Shown here: piece by piece, positions 22,303 through 35,500 of the stretch
Layout of the letters: every line of letters starts with the position of its first letter
Numbering within the stretch: position 1 is the first letter of the stretch
Origin: Benincasa hispida
Taxonomy: Eukaryota; Streptophyta; Magnoliopsida; Cucurbitales; Cucurbitaceae
Reading direction: 5' to 3'
Length of the DNA stretch: 64,000 bases
Assembly (NCBI RefSeq): GCF_009727055.1
Contig: NC_052349.1
Span: 36,299,109 to 36,363,108 of the forward strand
Program-made: the position numbers and the translations under genes
The notes under the pieces: model-generated
What the model saw: only the letters and a program-made list of their open reading frames with translations
Databases searched by the model: none
What the model was told of the DNA's origin: nothing

Positions 22303-22640
22303 GCATTAAGTAATTTGGGAAATTTTTCAATTTTGTATTTAATTAATAAGCCTTTGATAATATATATATAGAGAGAGAGAGGGAGTCGGATAATGTTACC
22401 GTAGGATGAGTTTATTCAAGTGCAGATTGAATAATGTAGTTGCCAAAAGAATCTTGAGCAACATTAAGAAAGTCAATTGAATGGGCTAATTTCATAATGA
22501 TTTTGACAATTTCCTTTTGTTAACCAATTTTCAAGCATTTCTTCACCACATTGTAACCAAATTTACTCCTGCTAAATCACTGATTTCCCCTCCAATTGTC
22601 CCACTATGCATTCGGGTACATTTACAAAGTTGAGTCTAGG
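22303..22640 (-). pseudogene. Duplicated Pumilio (PUF) exon fragment
   Basis: On the minus strand it reads ECIVGQLEGK, then after a frame change FGYNVVKKCLKIG, a stop, QKEIVKIIMKLAHSIDFLNV and AQDSFGNYIIQSALE, a stop. These are two PUF repeats, which in intact proteins bind single RNA bases in mRNA 3' UTRs. The copy matches the exon at about 39690-39990, including the flanking intron with its ...ttgataatatatatatagagagagag microsatellite and the CGGTAAC splice donor. Stops and the frame change disable it. It is cut near 22640 by a gypsy retroelement. Confidence 0.8.
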
Positions 22641-22959
22641 AATCTTGGTTTTTGAACCTTCGAGTCAATGTAGGAAAAAATGAATTAAGAGCCTTATAAA
22701 ACCATTCCAGATTTTGTGAGTTTAATTAGTAAGGCTTTTGACTCACTTATGCACGAGTAGTTTTAGACTCATTTTTAAATGTGCTTCGTTGATTGATTGT
22801 AATTGGATTTCATTTTTTTATTGCAAATCTCATCCTTATAGACGGTTGAGAGTCGAGACTAGAGTAACAACCTATGTGATTGAGCAAGCATAATTTTCTG
22901 TGTGAATATGTGATTCTACCTTGCTCTCGATGATGATCAAGAATTAAGTTGGGGGTGTT
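22641..22959 (+). mobile_element. Gypsy internal 3' tail with polypurine tract
   Basis: The noncoding tail ends aagttgggggtgtt just before the LTR start at 22960. This is the arrangement seen at the 3' end of Tat/Athila-type gypsy elements. The coding part is absent, since the element joins the Pumilio fragment near 22640. Confidence 0.7.
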
Positions 22960-24312
22960 TGATAACACCAAAAATTTTCTATTTTCCTCTTCTTAATTTT
23001 AGGTCGCTTTTATGTTTAATGTATTTATTTAGTGATTTTACACGTATCAAGCATCTTGGAGGTAGAATCCATCATTACTAGCTATCTTGGGTTAATTTGG
23101 AGTAAGTAGGAGCTAATTTAAGCAACTATACTTCAAAAGGACGTGAACAGATAAAAAAAAGCCCATGGACGAAGCGTCGCAACGCCCAAATGAGCGTTGC
23201 GCAATGCTACAAGGTCTAATCGTTATTGGAGCACAGAGTAGCATCATGACACTCCAGATTATGACTGATGGATGCACGCGTGTAAGGCTCGCAGCATTGC
23301 AGCATCGCGACGCTCCGATGACTGCTATATATAACTTCAATTTAGGGTGGAAAAGGGACCTCCAATCGGCTCCTAAGCTGAATTTCTCCTCTTCCCACCT
23401 CTCCACTTGTATTTTTCTCCATTTTTCTCCCCATCTCATGTAACTAATGGAACGATATCAGGATTTGTCTTTTCCATCTCCATGGGAAGGTATGTTCTAG
23501 CTATTTTCTAGTTTAGGGGATTTTGGAATAATGTAGTTTTTGGGAGTTTTGTTTGAATGTAATCTTTTTTTTTTTATCTATGGGTTTCAATCTGAATTTT
23601 GTGTTCATGAATTGCATGATTTTATTATTGATTGACAACAAATGAATTTGTTGTGTGACTCTAATGCTTGGAGATTGACTTCTAATATGTAACATGAAAT
23701 TATAGGTTAATCCCATTGGAAGCAATAGGTTAGATAGACTTGCGATTCATTAGGCCTGAGATATGTTGCCTAAAAAGAATAGTATTGCTCCTATCAACTT
23801 AGAGAGAAATCGTATTGAATGTTTGATTAGACGTTGGAAGTCGAACACCCAGCCTAGCGTTATCCCTAGAACTTATTGTGATTCGTTAATTTGTATGGAA
23901 TGGATTCATTTTCTATGCATGTTGATTAACTAGGTAATTAGGACCATGGGATTCCAATCAATTGGGTAGGCATAGTCAAGAAACTAAATTGTATTTAAAC
24001 ATCTCGATGAACAAGAATTACATTGGTCATTTTTTATTCCCTTAAGCTAGATCGTTTCCTTTAATTGCATTTCTATTTTTTTTTCTCGCATTTTATTTTC
24101 ATGCACTTTAAATTATCAATCCACCCCTCCTCATTTATCACTTTAACTGAAAATGCGGTTTGATGAATTAATCTTCCGCGCTTCCCTAAGGTTCAACCCC
24201 GAACTTGCAGCTTGTACTACCAGTTAGTATAAGTAGTTCGTTCGTTTGGTGATTTATAAATTTTATTTGTGTAGCAAGGGTTTATGGGCGACGGTAAACT
24301 TCGACCCTATCA
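22960..24312 (+). repeat. Gypsy 3' LTR (1.35 kb)
   Basis: It begins TGATAACACC and ends GACCCTATCA, giving TGATA/TATCA inverted tips. A likely promoter TATA (tatatataa) is at about 23325-23333, followed by the transcribed region. Around 23160-23310 is a short GC-richer stretch with repeated gcgtcgcaacg/gcatcgcgacg words. The match of polypurine tract, tips and TATA makes the call firm although no 5' LTR is in the window. Confidence 0.75.
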
Positions 24313-24390
24313 GTACGTTATATACATTATTCCATAGGTTCATGCAATCAACATTGTCTGATTTTCTCATTGCTTTAGAACTTCCTAAGA

Positions 24391-24737
24391 CACGATCGTC
24401 ATACTATCGATTGGAGTAAGGCGATGAACATATTAAAGTATGTCAATGGTAAACACACTGACCATAATGTACCTTGGAGCAACGTTGATGTTGTTTACAT
24501 GCCTTTCAACCTCTATGGGATGCACTGGGTGCTTGTTTGTGTGGACTTATATTATTGTTTGGAGTAAGTCGAGATGCTTTTGTGCCTGAACAATATGAGA
24601 GTGGTGATTGTGGTATGTTCACATGTAAAATTTTCAAATATGATGTAATCGGGTCCAAAATGGGCATCTTAACACAAAATAGAATGACATATTTTTATAG
24701 ACAATATATCATTCAGATTTGGGCAAATAAAACATGA
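24391..24737 (+). pseudogene. Ulp1-type (C48) cysteine protease fragment
   Basis: The first frame reads VDVVYMPFNLYGMHWVLVCV, containing the catalytic His in MHWVLV, and stops after DLYYCLE. Another frame (24537-24737) carries PEQYESGDCGMFTCKI, with the catalytic Cys in GDCGMF, and ends IQIWANKT, a normal C-terminal helix end. The Asp-containing segment between them is deleted. Ulp1 proteases cleave SUMO from proteins, but this branch is typical of genes carried by plant MULEs and CACTAs. It differs in sequence from the C48 domain in the MULE at 32560-33560, so it comes from a different element. Confidence 0.82.
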
Positions 24738-24861
24738 TTTTAGAGGTTCGTAAACTTTTTTTGTAATTAATAGTGGAAGCGGTGAATGAAAATTTATAGT
24801 TGACTTAGATTGTTTTTGTAGTTAATGGTAAGGATATATCAGAAAATCACCAAAGTATACA

Positions 24862-25310
24862 GGGCGAATTCCCGGGCGGGCTCATGCAACTAGGTGTCAA
24901 TTCTCGATCGGGCTCATGCAAAAATCATAAAATAATACTAATTTTCGGTTGGACCAATGCAACTAGGCATCAATTTTCGATCGGGATCATGCAAAAAATC
25001 ATAAAATAATACTAATTTTCGGTCGGGCCAATGAAACTAAGGACTAATTCCCGGTTGGGCTCATGCAAAAAATCATAAAATAATACTAATTTCCAGATGG
25101 GCCCATGAAACTAGGTGCCAATTCCTGACCGGGCTCATGTAAAAAATCATAAAATAATATAATTCCCAGTCGAACTCATGCAACTAGGTGCCAATTTCCC
25201 GTCGGGTTCATGCAAAAAATCATAAAATAATACTAATTCCCAGTAGGGCCCATGCAACTAGGCGTCAATTCCCGCCGGGCTCATGTAAAAAATCATACAA
25301 TAATACCAAT
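24862..25310. repeat. 74-bp minisatellite, 6 copies
   Basis: Each unit holds two GC-rich half-sites (ccggtcgggcccatg and cgatcgggctcatg) and an aaaaaatcataaaataat spacer. The T of aaatcat falls at 24925, 24999, 25073, 25147, 25220 and 25293, a 73-74 bp period. It lies right after the Ulp1 fragment and may be a subterminal array of the element that carried it. Confidence 0.9.
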
Positions 25311-26256
25311 TACCCCCACAACTCTCATCCATCGTAATCCTTTTCCTTTTCATTCCAAACACCACAGAAACAAATCCAAACGCGAGGCATTTTCCTACAA
25401 TTTATAATAAAAATGTATTAATGTAATGTAGTTAAAGAAAAAGTAAAAGAAAAGAAAAACTAAAAAGAAAAAAATTGGCGCGGTCGTCCACCCGATCGGG
25501 TACAACACAGGTCCAACAAACAGTATTCCTACTTTTTATGCGCCCGGTCGGGCTAGAGTTAACTCTATCGGGCCTGGACCAGTCCCAGCTCGGTTCCTAT
25601 CCCGTACTCGGGTAGACTGAGTCAATCAATTTATTTTATATCCGGTGAAGACCTGGTGAAGCCCGACCGAGTTTCAAACTTATTCCAACAATTATTTTGT
25701 ACCCGGTGAAGCCTAGTCGAGTAATTTTAACTCATTTGCTTTTATACCTAATGAATACATGACGAAGCTTGGCCTGATATCCAACTTATTTCATCAATTA
25801 CTTTGTACCCAATGAAGCCAGATCGAGTATCTTTAAAAAAAATGCTATTTTTTTCTTTTTTTTTTCTTTTTTTTATAGATTTATAAATATCAAATGCAGG
25901 GCATTATAAAATTTCCTTCAATTTCATTTTCATTCATGATGTGTTATCAGTGTTTGACTATCAGTTTACAGGAAATAAAGGGTAAAAACAACTGCTCCAT
26001 ATCGACCAGCTTTATCGAAACTCGACAGAGGAGGAGGGGTTGGAATCGAATGTACCAGTGGAGTTTTGGTTTTGATTACTCATATTATTATTATCCATGT
26101 TTCACAATTCAGAGAATTAATCAACTCAACTCGAGAAATATTATTGTTCAAAAGTTTCCTTCAAGTTCAAAGTGGTCAAGAGTAGGGGAATTGAAGTAAT
26201 TTAAAATGAAAATTTGAAAATTTGTTTTAGGGGAGTTTAAAAGGCAATCATTTACC
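25311..26256. other. Region with cccgatcggg words, no gene seen
   Basis: About 25480-25830 continues the cgatcggg/cggtcggg vocabulary of the minisatellite (cccgatcgggt, cccggtcgggc, cggtgaagcc...gaccgag). A 101-codon frame (25894-26199) has no recognisable features. I see no supportable gene. Confidence 0.5.
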
Positions 26257-26402
26257 TAGGATTGGCAACGAGGACTCCCATCCTCGTCCGGGGTGTTTTC
26301 TCCATTCCCGCCCCCACCAGGGATTCTCTGCTGGGGAAACGGGTCTCCACGGGGACCCATCCCCATTATATATATATTAAAAAAATAAAAAATTTAATCA
26401 AA
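26257..26402 (+). mobile_element. Half of a GC-rich hAT-like MITE
   Basis: It begins TAGGATTGGCAACGAGGACT, matching the terminus of the complete copy at 63183. The ccccatcc-type GC-rich body and a tatatata-to-A-rich centre follow. The second half and the right terminus are absent. Confidence 0.7.
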
Positions 26403-28875
26403 GATGGGATACTTAGTGAGTGACCATGGGCCAACTAATTTGGGCCGAAAATCCATATGAAAAGTACGATAATAAATTTGAAATTACAATATGCGCTCCC
26501 TGAGAATCCAATCACGGGCCTTTGATGAAACATGCGGACTCCAAAGTCACTTAACCAACTTGTACAGATATTATTAAACTCATATTTTCTATATAAATAC
26601 AATGGTTTGGATAATTTCTTTTCCCGTTAAAACCCAAAAACAAATCGAAAATATTTATCGGAAACACAAATATTTAACTAATTTTCGTCTAATTTCCACT
26701 CTCCATATACTCTCCTTACTTTAATGGAATAGAATTAAAAGTAAAATGAATATAATTATTCACAAATTTTACTTGAAAAATTAGTAATATATTAAAAAAA
26801 TAACTTTTGAATTTTAAACACATGCAATTAAATTATTTTACATTGTTTTGCAACCAATTTGTAAATTCATATAGAAAAGGGAAAAAAATTTATTTATTTC
26901 ATATTGATGTTCATCCTTAATTGTGAAAAGTTTATGAGATTGTTTTTCTATTGAGGTTTGCTAGATGTCTACTCAAAATTGAAACAGTTGTCACTATCAA
27001 TTTGGTGAATGAGAAGACCATCACATCTATTAGGGTTCAATTTTGATGCAAATAAATTAAACTAACTCGAAGAAAGCAAGTAAAGTGATCAAATATAGAG
27101 ATTTTTAATAAAGAGACGTCCCAGATAATAGCTCTCACCAAAGGGTCTACCAAACTTAATTGCTTTGATTCTTGAACAAATTAACATAATACCTAGATCT
27201 ATAAGTCTTTTATCTAATTACCCCTTTCAAAGTCAATCTTTTCTTTCACCTAATTCCTAATCTCTTCATATTCCATCTAAATGTTTGTTACCTATAATTT
27301 AATATAAAAACACATAGAAACCCACAATTAACATATAAAATTAGGGGGAAAAATATAAGCCAAAGAAAGCACTTTTCAAGTATTTTTCACTCGACACCAC
27401 ATTGGTGCAATGATATTTTATGCAAGTCAACTCAGAGTATCTCGAAACTAGAGTAGGGAAAGGCAGGTCAAAGGTCAAGGCCACTTGACACTCATAGCAT
27501 AACCCAGCTCATACGAGATCCGAACGTGTAGGAACATTAAATCAATAAAATTACTGATAGACCTAATTACAATTAATTAACTTAGTACAAAACTCAAAAT
27601 TCCTCCTATTACTATAGCTTAAAATGCATGCATGATTCAAAAAGCAAGATAAGCCTTTTCATTTTTCAAGTATGAAAATGATGATGTTTGCAAAGGAGTG
27701 TGAAGTACATATCTGAAAAAGTAAAAAACCAAAAAAAAAAACAAAAAAAGGCATGAAGAATAATATCATAATTGGGTTCTTTGCATCAAGGCCAAATTAA
27801 TTTCTAATAATATGTATATATGCATATTGATTTGATTTGCTTCTCATCAACAACATTACAAAAAGGCTTTCTTAAGTTTTTCATTTTTTTTAATTGAGTT
27901 GGCTTACTTTTGAATGTTAGTACATTTTGTGTTTAAGCACTATAAAGTATACTTTTTGGACTGTGTCAAGTCACATCGTGTACTTTTTTAGCATCACAAA
28001 ACTTTTAAATTTTTTTAAAATAATAATAATCAATTCATCACACTTTTTAACTAATAAAAATATAAATCTATCTCTAATTTTTTTAACAGATGACCCAAAG
28101 TTTGTATTCATAATAGCGTTATCCCATTTTTCTAAAATAATAAAATATAACCATCTTCATATTGTGAGAGTGCCCTAGGAGCATGATAATTATCCATATT
28201 GTATCTCTTGCACACCATTAGTGAAGGTTCAGAATGACAAGTACAAGCGTGGAAGAGAGAATGAGAAAGAGGATGAGGGAGTGAGATGAAGAGCATGAGC
28301 ATGCGGGAGTAAGAGAGGTAGAACCCTAGCGTGTGAGAGCATTATTATATTGGATTAGTTGAACTCGAGAGCACGAGGGAGGGAGGAGGAGAGAGGGAGG
28401 GAGGGAAAGTAACACACTCTTGATGCATTCTTACAATAGGAAAGGCAATACTTCATTAATTTTAAATTTTGAGATAAACAACAATATGGCTACAAAATTA
28501 AAGTCATCCATACAAAAAAAAAATCGAAAAAATGTAAAAAGTAACCCTCGAGCATTTTCATCTATTACAACTAGCATTCTTTTGGAAAACTTGTTGAAAT
28601 ATTTTTTTTTTCAATCATTCCCAACCGAGACTGATCCCAAGATTCTAATAAAAATTTAACTCATCTTTATCGTACATCTAAACTATCGTTTTTTTTAAAA
28701 ATTTTCTTAGTGTAATCTCGACCAGGACAAAGATCGAGATTTTATGTAATTTTTTTCGAATCATGTAATATTTTGTAGAATTTGATTCATCTGTGTTGTA
28801 GTTAAGCTAAAATGGTTTAGCAAAATTTTGGTGGCAGTTCTTCTTAACCAACTAAAATTTTTTATGATGGTCATG
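26403..28875. other. AT-rich intergenic sequence
   Basis: No gene is recognised. It contains a purine-rich tract at about 28225-28410 (gagagaatgagaaagagg ... gagggagggaggagg). Frames such as 27927-28178 and 28420-28659 are Lys/Asn/Phe-rich and look fortuitous. Confidence 0.5.
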
Positions 28876-28885
28876 CTCTACCATT

Positions 28886-29009
28886 GGGAAATTTGTACAG
28901 ATGACCCAATTTTTGGGTCCAAAATGTCAAATGATCCATTTTTAAAAAATAATGTTAATTGACTCTCTGCTAACATCATCGTCATACCAAATTACATAAA
29001 TTGCTCTTA
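28886..29009 (+). repeat. MULE left terminal inverted repeat
   Basis: About 124 bp, from gggaaatttgtacagatgac to aaattgctctta. It differs from the reverse complement of 36678-36801 at only about ten positions by eye. Confidence 0.93.
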
Positions 29010-29525
29010 CACCAGCCTCACGAGGTAAATCTCGCTCTTGTCTAATTAAACGCTCTTACTCTCGCTTGAAATTCCCTGGTTTGATGTGATTGCTCGTCAG
29101 TGTACGAAGAATGATTTGACAATTTTCACGACGGAAGCCTCAAATCAAATCAATAATACTTGAACACAATACAAAGGTGATTTCTTTAAACTCCAAACTC
29201 CATTTCAAAGGTGATTACTTCTCTGGTTTTCGATGATATTTTGTTGAACGAAGATTTTTCGAACGGGGATTTCCAAGACGAGGCTTTTTTAGAATGGAAC
29301 AACTTTTTCAGAAAGGTGTTTCATTATTTTGAGTCTGTTTAATTATTTTTGCTGTGTTATTTTTGGAAATATAGCATTACGAAATTTTGTATTGGGAGAG
29401 AGTAAGAAAGAGGAAGAGGAAGAGTAAGAGAGAAAGCAAGAATACGAGAGAGAGCGAGATTGAAAGCGAGAGTACACTTCAATTACTTGTACAACTTAAT
29501 GACAAATGTTCTCTTGCTTTGTAGG

Positions 29526-31890
29526 ATGACAGAAAAGTGTCTACTTATTCGATATGGAAATGATTGGGATGAGAATGAAAGTTCGTATATTGGGTAACAG
29601 TTGACAAAAATCATTGTGCCTCATATATTGAAGTATGAAGAACTTAAATCTTGCATTTACCGTGTTACAAATGTCAGTTCTTCAAAATTTGATCTTATAC
29701 TGAAGGTTAAATATAAGCTTGAATTTGAAACCCCTCCACAATGCATAATGAATGATAATGATGCTCGCTTCCTTCTTTTGCAAGAAGAACTTAGTAGACT
29801 TCAGATAGTTGTAACGTTGAAATCTAATCAGGGTGAAAACATTGGAATGGGGTTTGGAAATGTGAGTTATGATGACACGACCGTGGACAGACAATACGAG
29901 GAATCATATCAGTTTCATCGGGAAGAGGATGATATTCCATTGTCTACCAACACTGTACCATAAACATTTGATTATATAGATTGTGGTTCTTTAGTAGATG
30001 TGAATGAGCAACCAACAGGACTGAATGAAATGGATCGTAATCATGGAGATGTGCGTCGTTCTACAGTTTCAGTGGTTCCACCATCTGTGTCTTCAAGTCA
30101 TAGGACAAAGTTTATTATGCCTGACACTTCTTCATCTGAGACAGAGGACGTTGAAGTTATTTAACTATTTTTTAGCAAAAAGGACTTGAAAATGAGATTA
30201 TCTATTCTGTCCATCAACAAAAATTTTGAATTTAAGGTCAGAAAATAAACCAAATCTCTGTTCACTATCAAATGTATTGGGGAGACATATAAGTGGAGTC
30301 TTCTTGTAGTCAAAATGGAAGGGTCTGATATATTCAAGATCACAAAGTACTGCAGTTCGCACACATGTTCCATTGGAATTCTGAATCACGACCATAAACA
30401 AGCAACTGCTACGGTTGTTGGTCAGCTCATTAAAGATAAGTTCACAGGAATAGGACGTATTTATAAACCTTGTCATATCGTTGAGGATATGAGAAGAGAT
30501 TATGGCGTGAACATAAGTTATGATCAAGCGTGGCATGTCAGGGAAGCTACGTATGCTCTCACTAGAGGTACTCCAGAATACTCATACTCCATACTACATG
30601 CTTATGGAGAAGCATTAAAAATAGAGAATTCGGGTACAGTCTTTGAGATTAAACTTGAAGATGAGGTGCATTTCAAGTATATGTTTATGGCATTAGGGCC
30701 TTGTATTAGAGGTTTTGTAAGCTGTCGGCCTTGTATTATTGTTGATGGGTCACACTTGAAAGGAAAATACAAAGGCATCATGTTGGATGCGGTTTCTATG
30801 GACGGGAACAATCAATTATACCTACTGGCATATGCAATAGTGGACAATAAAACTGATCGATCATGGAAATGGTTTATGTAAAAAATGCAGTATCGAAGAA
30901 CCCGATAATCTGATGTTTGTGTCTGATCGGATGGTATCTATCGGCAATGCTATTCGTGCATTTTTTCCCATGTCATTTGATAGATTGTGCACATGGCATA
31001 TAGAACAAAATCTGGTTACAAACTTTAAGGATAGCACAGTTGTTGGGATATTTAGAGATGCAGCAAGTGCATTTCGCATGACAGAGTTCCAGTCAAAATG
31101 GGACAAACTCTGTAGTTTTCAAGACGTTGCTGTCATGAAATAGTTGGAAGACATCGGTCTTCAAAGGTGGGCACGGGTTTACCAAATAGAACGAAGATAT
31201 GATAACATGACATCCAACAGTGCAAAGTGTTTCAATTTGTTAACTAAAGAGTATCGACTATTGCCCATAGTATGCTTGATTGAACATGTTAGAGGAATGC
31301 TCAAATCGTGGTTCTATGAATGGAGGAATTACTGGGCATCTCGAACGACATTGCACTCTGACCACTATGAAACCCGATTTGCAAGTGAGACCGATAAGGG
31401 CAGACGATATTGGGTGGAGCCTATTGATTGTTATCGGGTACACGTGCGAGATAATCGATTGGACGGTATTGTCAATCTTCACAAGAAGGAATGCACGGGT
31501 AAGGAATTCGACTTACTTGGTATCCTGTTTTTGCATGGAATTGTTGCTGCCAAGGAACGAAATATACCCATCCACAATCTTTGCAGTCGATTTTATATAG
31601 TGGACTCTCTAATGACTGCGTATGCAGAGCCTATAAATCCACTTGGCCATATATCTGAATGGAAGAGACCTCCTAGATATGTAGAAAAGATTATCCTTCC
31701 TCCGAAGTTTGTGCCACAAGTCAGGCGATGGAGAATGAGAAGAATACCATCTAGAGGAAAATTTCGTAAACAAATGAAATGTGGTCGGTGTGGGAATTAT
31801 GGGCATAACTGCCAAAATTGTACGAACCGCTTGCAACCGTGCGACGTGCTGAAAATGCCAGAGACCGTGACACAAACACCCCTCATCTAG
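29526..31890 (+). pseudogene. MURA-type MULE transposase (MULE domain, SWIM, zinc knuckle)
   Basis: After a splice-acceptor-like TTTGTAG, an ATG at 29526 opens MTEKCLLIRYGNDWDENESS, the usual N-terminal plant MuDR domain, which continues through SKFDLILKVKYKLEFETPP. The frame then has stops at 29598 and 29961 and again near 30162. From 30315 the DNA-binding and MULE domains read well: CRPCIIVDGSHLKGKYKG, with the first catalytic Asp at 30744-30746. A frameshift near 30880 is followed by LMFVSDRMVSIGNAI (second Asp at 30925-30927) and RLCTWHIEQNL. There is a TAG at 31141. The SWIM zinc finger is damaged (ECTGKEF for CxC, ILFLHGI for CxH). The C-terminal CCHC knuckle CGRCGNYGHNCQNC is intact. 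It ends with TAG at 31888. Transposase activity is not possible from this copy. Confidence 0.92.
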
Positions 31891-31974
31891 TTTAGTTTGT
31901 AACTAACTTGTAACATTTCATTTGTTATAAATACCAATGATCAGTTTTTCATACGTCATACTTGTAACATACTT

Positions 31975-32300
31975 GTCACATACTTCATACTTTCTTGTAA
32001 AAAAAAAAAAAAAACAATAACAAGCTGGAGTATTTCTATAATAGCAATCTTCATACTCTCTCAATCTTCATACTTTTTCCATCTTCATACTCTCTCAATC
32101 TTCATACTTGTAACAAAAAATAATAACTTCATACTCTCCCAATGTTCATACTTGTAACAAAAAACAATAACTTCATACTCTCTCAATCTTCATACTTTTA
32201 ATAAAAAACAATAACTTCATACTCTCTCAATCTCACTCTCTCTCAAAATCTCGCTCTTTCAATCTCGCTCTCTCTCAAAATCCCGCTCTCTCAATATTTG
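31975..32300. repeat. Degenerate tandem repeat (cttcatactctctcaat)
   Basis: The words cttcatactctctcaatc and cttgtaacaaaaaacaataa alternate several times, then grade into tctcgctctctcaaaatc. It lies in the spacer between the two convergent MULE genes. Confidence 0.75.
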
Positions 32301-32559
32301 AACTTTGAACCTTAAAGCGTATAATGTTCTATATACCATTGATACAATGAAAAGAGCAGTAGCTCAATTATGCATGTTCTGATAAAATTATGATATTGAA
32401 CTTTGAACTTTGAACTTTGAACTTACATAAAAAATACACGTTCAATTATATAATAAAAAGAGCAATAGCTCTATTATACATAAAAAATAAATGATTTTAC
32501 ATACATAAAAAATAAATGTTTTTACATACATAAAAAATACAATAAAAAATACATGTTCT

Positions 32560-35500
32560 ATACACATAAAAAATATGGAGTGTTTGCCCATAGTTGACAC
32601 GATAACTGCATCCTATATCCGCTCATCTTCTCCTGAGTGATTACGGACGAATCAGCACCAGTCACCAGGTGTTCTAGTAATTTGATTGCGAAGATGCCAC
32701 AATCAAGCGACCCGTGTTGTATGTCGACGTTCATAGGTCGCGATATTTTCCAACGGGCTATGGATAGTCCAACTTTAAATGATCCACGTAACAGTATTGA
32801 AGTAGGGATGGTACTGTGACTGTCAATGGCTCTAGCCAATTCACCAGCTTTGTCATTGGTGTGTATGACGGAAGTGAATCGAACACGAATATGTGGCCTT
32901 TGTTAATGTCCATTGCAAGGATCATCTAGTGGTCACTGATATTCATCGCCATATAAACGAAATCCACATCTGCCCATTTGACATCAAATTTACCGGTGAC
33001 GTAGTTCTTATACGTGTCTTCATCTTTCCATGCTAGGACAGCCTCCAGAAGTGTCTTATTCTTTATTCGTTTAAATACCCCACCACGAGCATTAAGGTGA
33101 CTCTGTCAAATAAAATGAGAAGTTAAGTAACGAAATATAATGAGAAGTTAAGAAACGAAATATCAAAATTTATTGTTACATTAATTGGCAAAATGGTGAA
33201 CTTATGCATGCACATGTCGGGCCGGGTATAAATTTTTCTTTCATAAAATAAAATAAAGTATTTAGGATCTGCACGAAAAATTACTATGTCAGTAAAAGTA
33301 CAAGATAGCCAATAAAGAAGTCAAGACTCGGAAACTTACATCGCACTCGACCAACGAATTCGGGATAATCAATTCCTTGAAGAATTTCTTGGCGAGTGGT
33401 TTAAAGAAGTTCTCTCGAACCTCATTGTCCGTATTGTCGTCCGAGATCCAACCCATCATTTTTGTAAGGATATTGTGTGGAACATCATGTGCTACGTTAT
33501 ATGTGACGATCGCTCTGGATAGTGACGTAGCTACACCTGGGAGAGGATACTTAACCACACTTTTCTTCTTTACTTGAGCTGAAGGTGTATATTTATCAAC
33601 AAGTTTCCTCTTACGACTAATCCTTCGAGATTCCTACATAAACAGATAACAAAAGATTACTCATCAAGAAATATAAAAATATAAACAAAGATTACTGATC
33701 AATAAATTACTCACCAGTGTAACTCCTTCTATGGTCGTAACAATCCCAGAAATGTCGGCCTCTGGGATGCTAGACATGTCAGCCTCTGTATGTGGCATGC
33801 TGAGTAAGGCAGACATGTTGGACTCTGTTTGGGGACGTCGACCTCTATAGGTTCGACGTCAATTGGTGATGTCGTAGTGGTATCGGGCTGTAGAGAGGGT
33901 GTGTGAGTAGGTGAAGTAGTGGTATCGGGATGTAGAGGGGAAATGAGAGTGTCAGAGGTAGTCATATTATTGGTATCGGGATCCCGAGATGGGATGGGTG
34001 ACCTGGTCGTCTCCTCATTCACTATGGAACCCTTCAATTAGTAAAGTAAAATGATGAGTTCACGAACACATAAAGACATAAAATGATAGTAAATGCAAAC
34101 CTTGCACATAGACTACAACAGTGACAGGATGGCCGACAATTGCCCTTTCATGTCCGTTATGTTTTCCTCCATACTGGATACACGACTATCTAAACCCGAT
34201 ATACAACTATCCAGCCTTGATAGTGAGTTGTAAATGGTCCACAGGTACGAATAAATAGACTCGTCAGGATTGGCTCCCTCCCTGTGGTGAGCAGCACACT
34301 CAGGACACTTCTCATCCACAGGTCGCTCTCTACGGGAGTCCGCAAGATAGACATTAAGTTGGTTCAACTCGTCCTCATCGCATACGTCCCTCATCACATC
34401 ATGGAACATATCATCACTAGGTGTGTATGTTCCTCCTTCTACCCCCATATTTAGCATCCTCGTGCTCAGAATGCTCAGGTTCGTCTCCTCTCTCCACCCT
34501 GACAACTTCATCATTGTCATCTCCACGAATTTTCCTCTTTCCACCCCCATATTCAGCATCCTCGTGCTCAAAATGCTCAGGTTTATCTCCTCCCTCCACC
34601 CTGACAACTTCATCATTGTTGTGCTCAAAATGCTCAGGTTCATCCCCTCCCTCCACCCTGACAACTTCATCATTGTCATCTCCACGATGATCATCACCGT
34701 CACTTTCACTTTCAGGACTACCCCCATCACTAGTCGACCTATTTCCAATTTTAGAACTATCATCATTCGCACCTAGATCAAATATAGGTCATCTGTCCAC
34801 TGAGGTATCCCAAAACTCCCTCTCAGCATCTGACATGACAGTACCATCTTTAACCTTTATCTGCATTAACAACCCAGTAAACTGGTTAGTGTCAATTTAA
34901 TAACCAGATAAACATATTATGCATAGAGTAAACGTACATTGTTAGACTCGAATATCTCTCTCTTGAGTACTTTGAAGGACACCGAGTGGGAGCATCACCA
35001 TCGTAATATGCGGGGCAAAGCCACCTTGCTCCTTCGCTCGGCAATATTCCCAACTATCAATGAAGCTAGGATCTCGTACGTCCATACCTAAATAAAATTT
35101 AAAATATATTAAAAACAATAGTAATGTTAAATCAAACAACACGATTATTATGTTAAGAAAATTTACTTGGAACATTTGTGGAAATCCACGTAAAGAGTAC
35201 TTCACAACGTAATTTTTATTTTCTTTTGACCCTCGTCTTGTATAGACTGCTCTTATCATTCAATGCAGTCTTTAGGGCATCCAATGTCATCTCCCAAATA
35301 ATGGTACCCCAATCAAGACTGTTGTAGTACTCTAAGTTTTGAACATCCTTAAAACGTTTGAGGTCCACTGCATTTTTCTGTTTGTTTTTCCCCATCATTG
35401 TGACCTCAGTATAGTAAACTACTGTGATCTTCACATCATCATCATCATTTTCAAACTCCAACTCCTTGTATTTTTCTTCAAGTTGACGGAGATGTAAGGT

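Noticed and set aside
24862..25310. CRISPR-like array of regular repeats
   Set aside because: The units are contiguous 74-bp minisatellite copies without unique spacers, in plant DNA with no cas genes.
34423..34776. Plus-strand frames opposite the Ulp1 gene linker
   Set aside because: Shadow frames of the in-gene tandem repeat. The minus-strand frame fits the DUF1985/Ulp1 gene.
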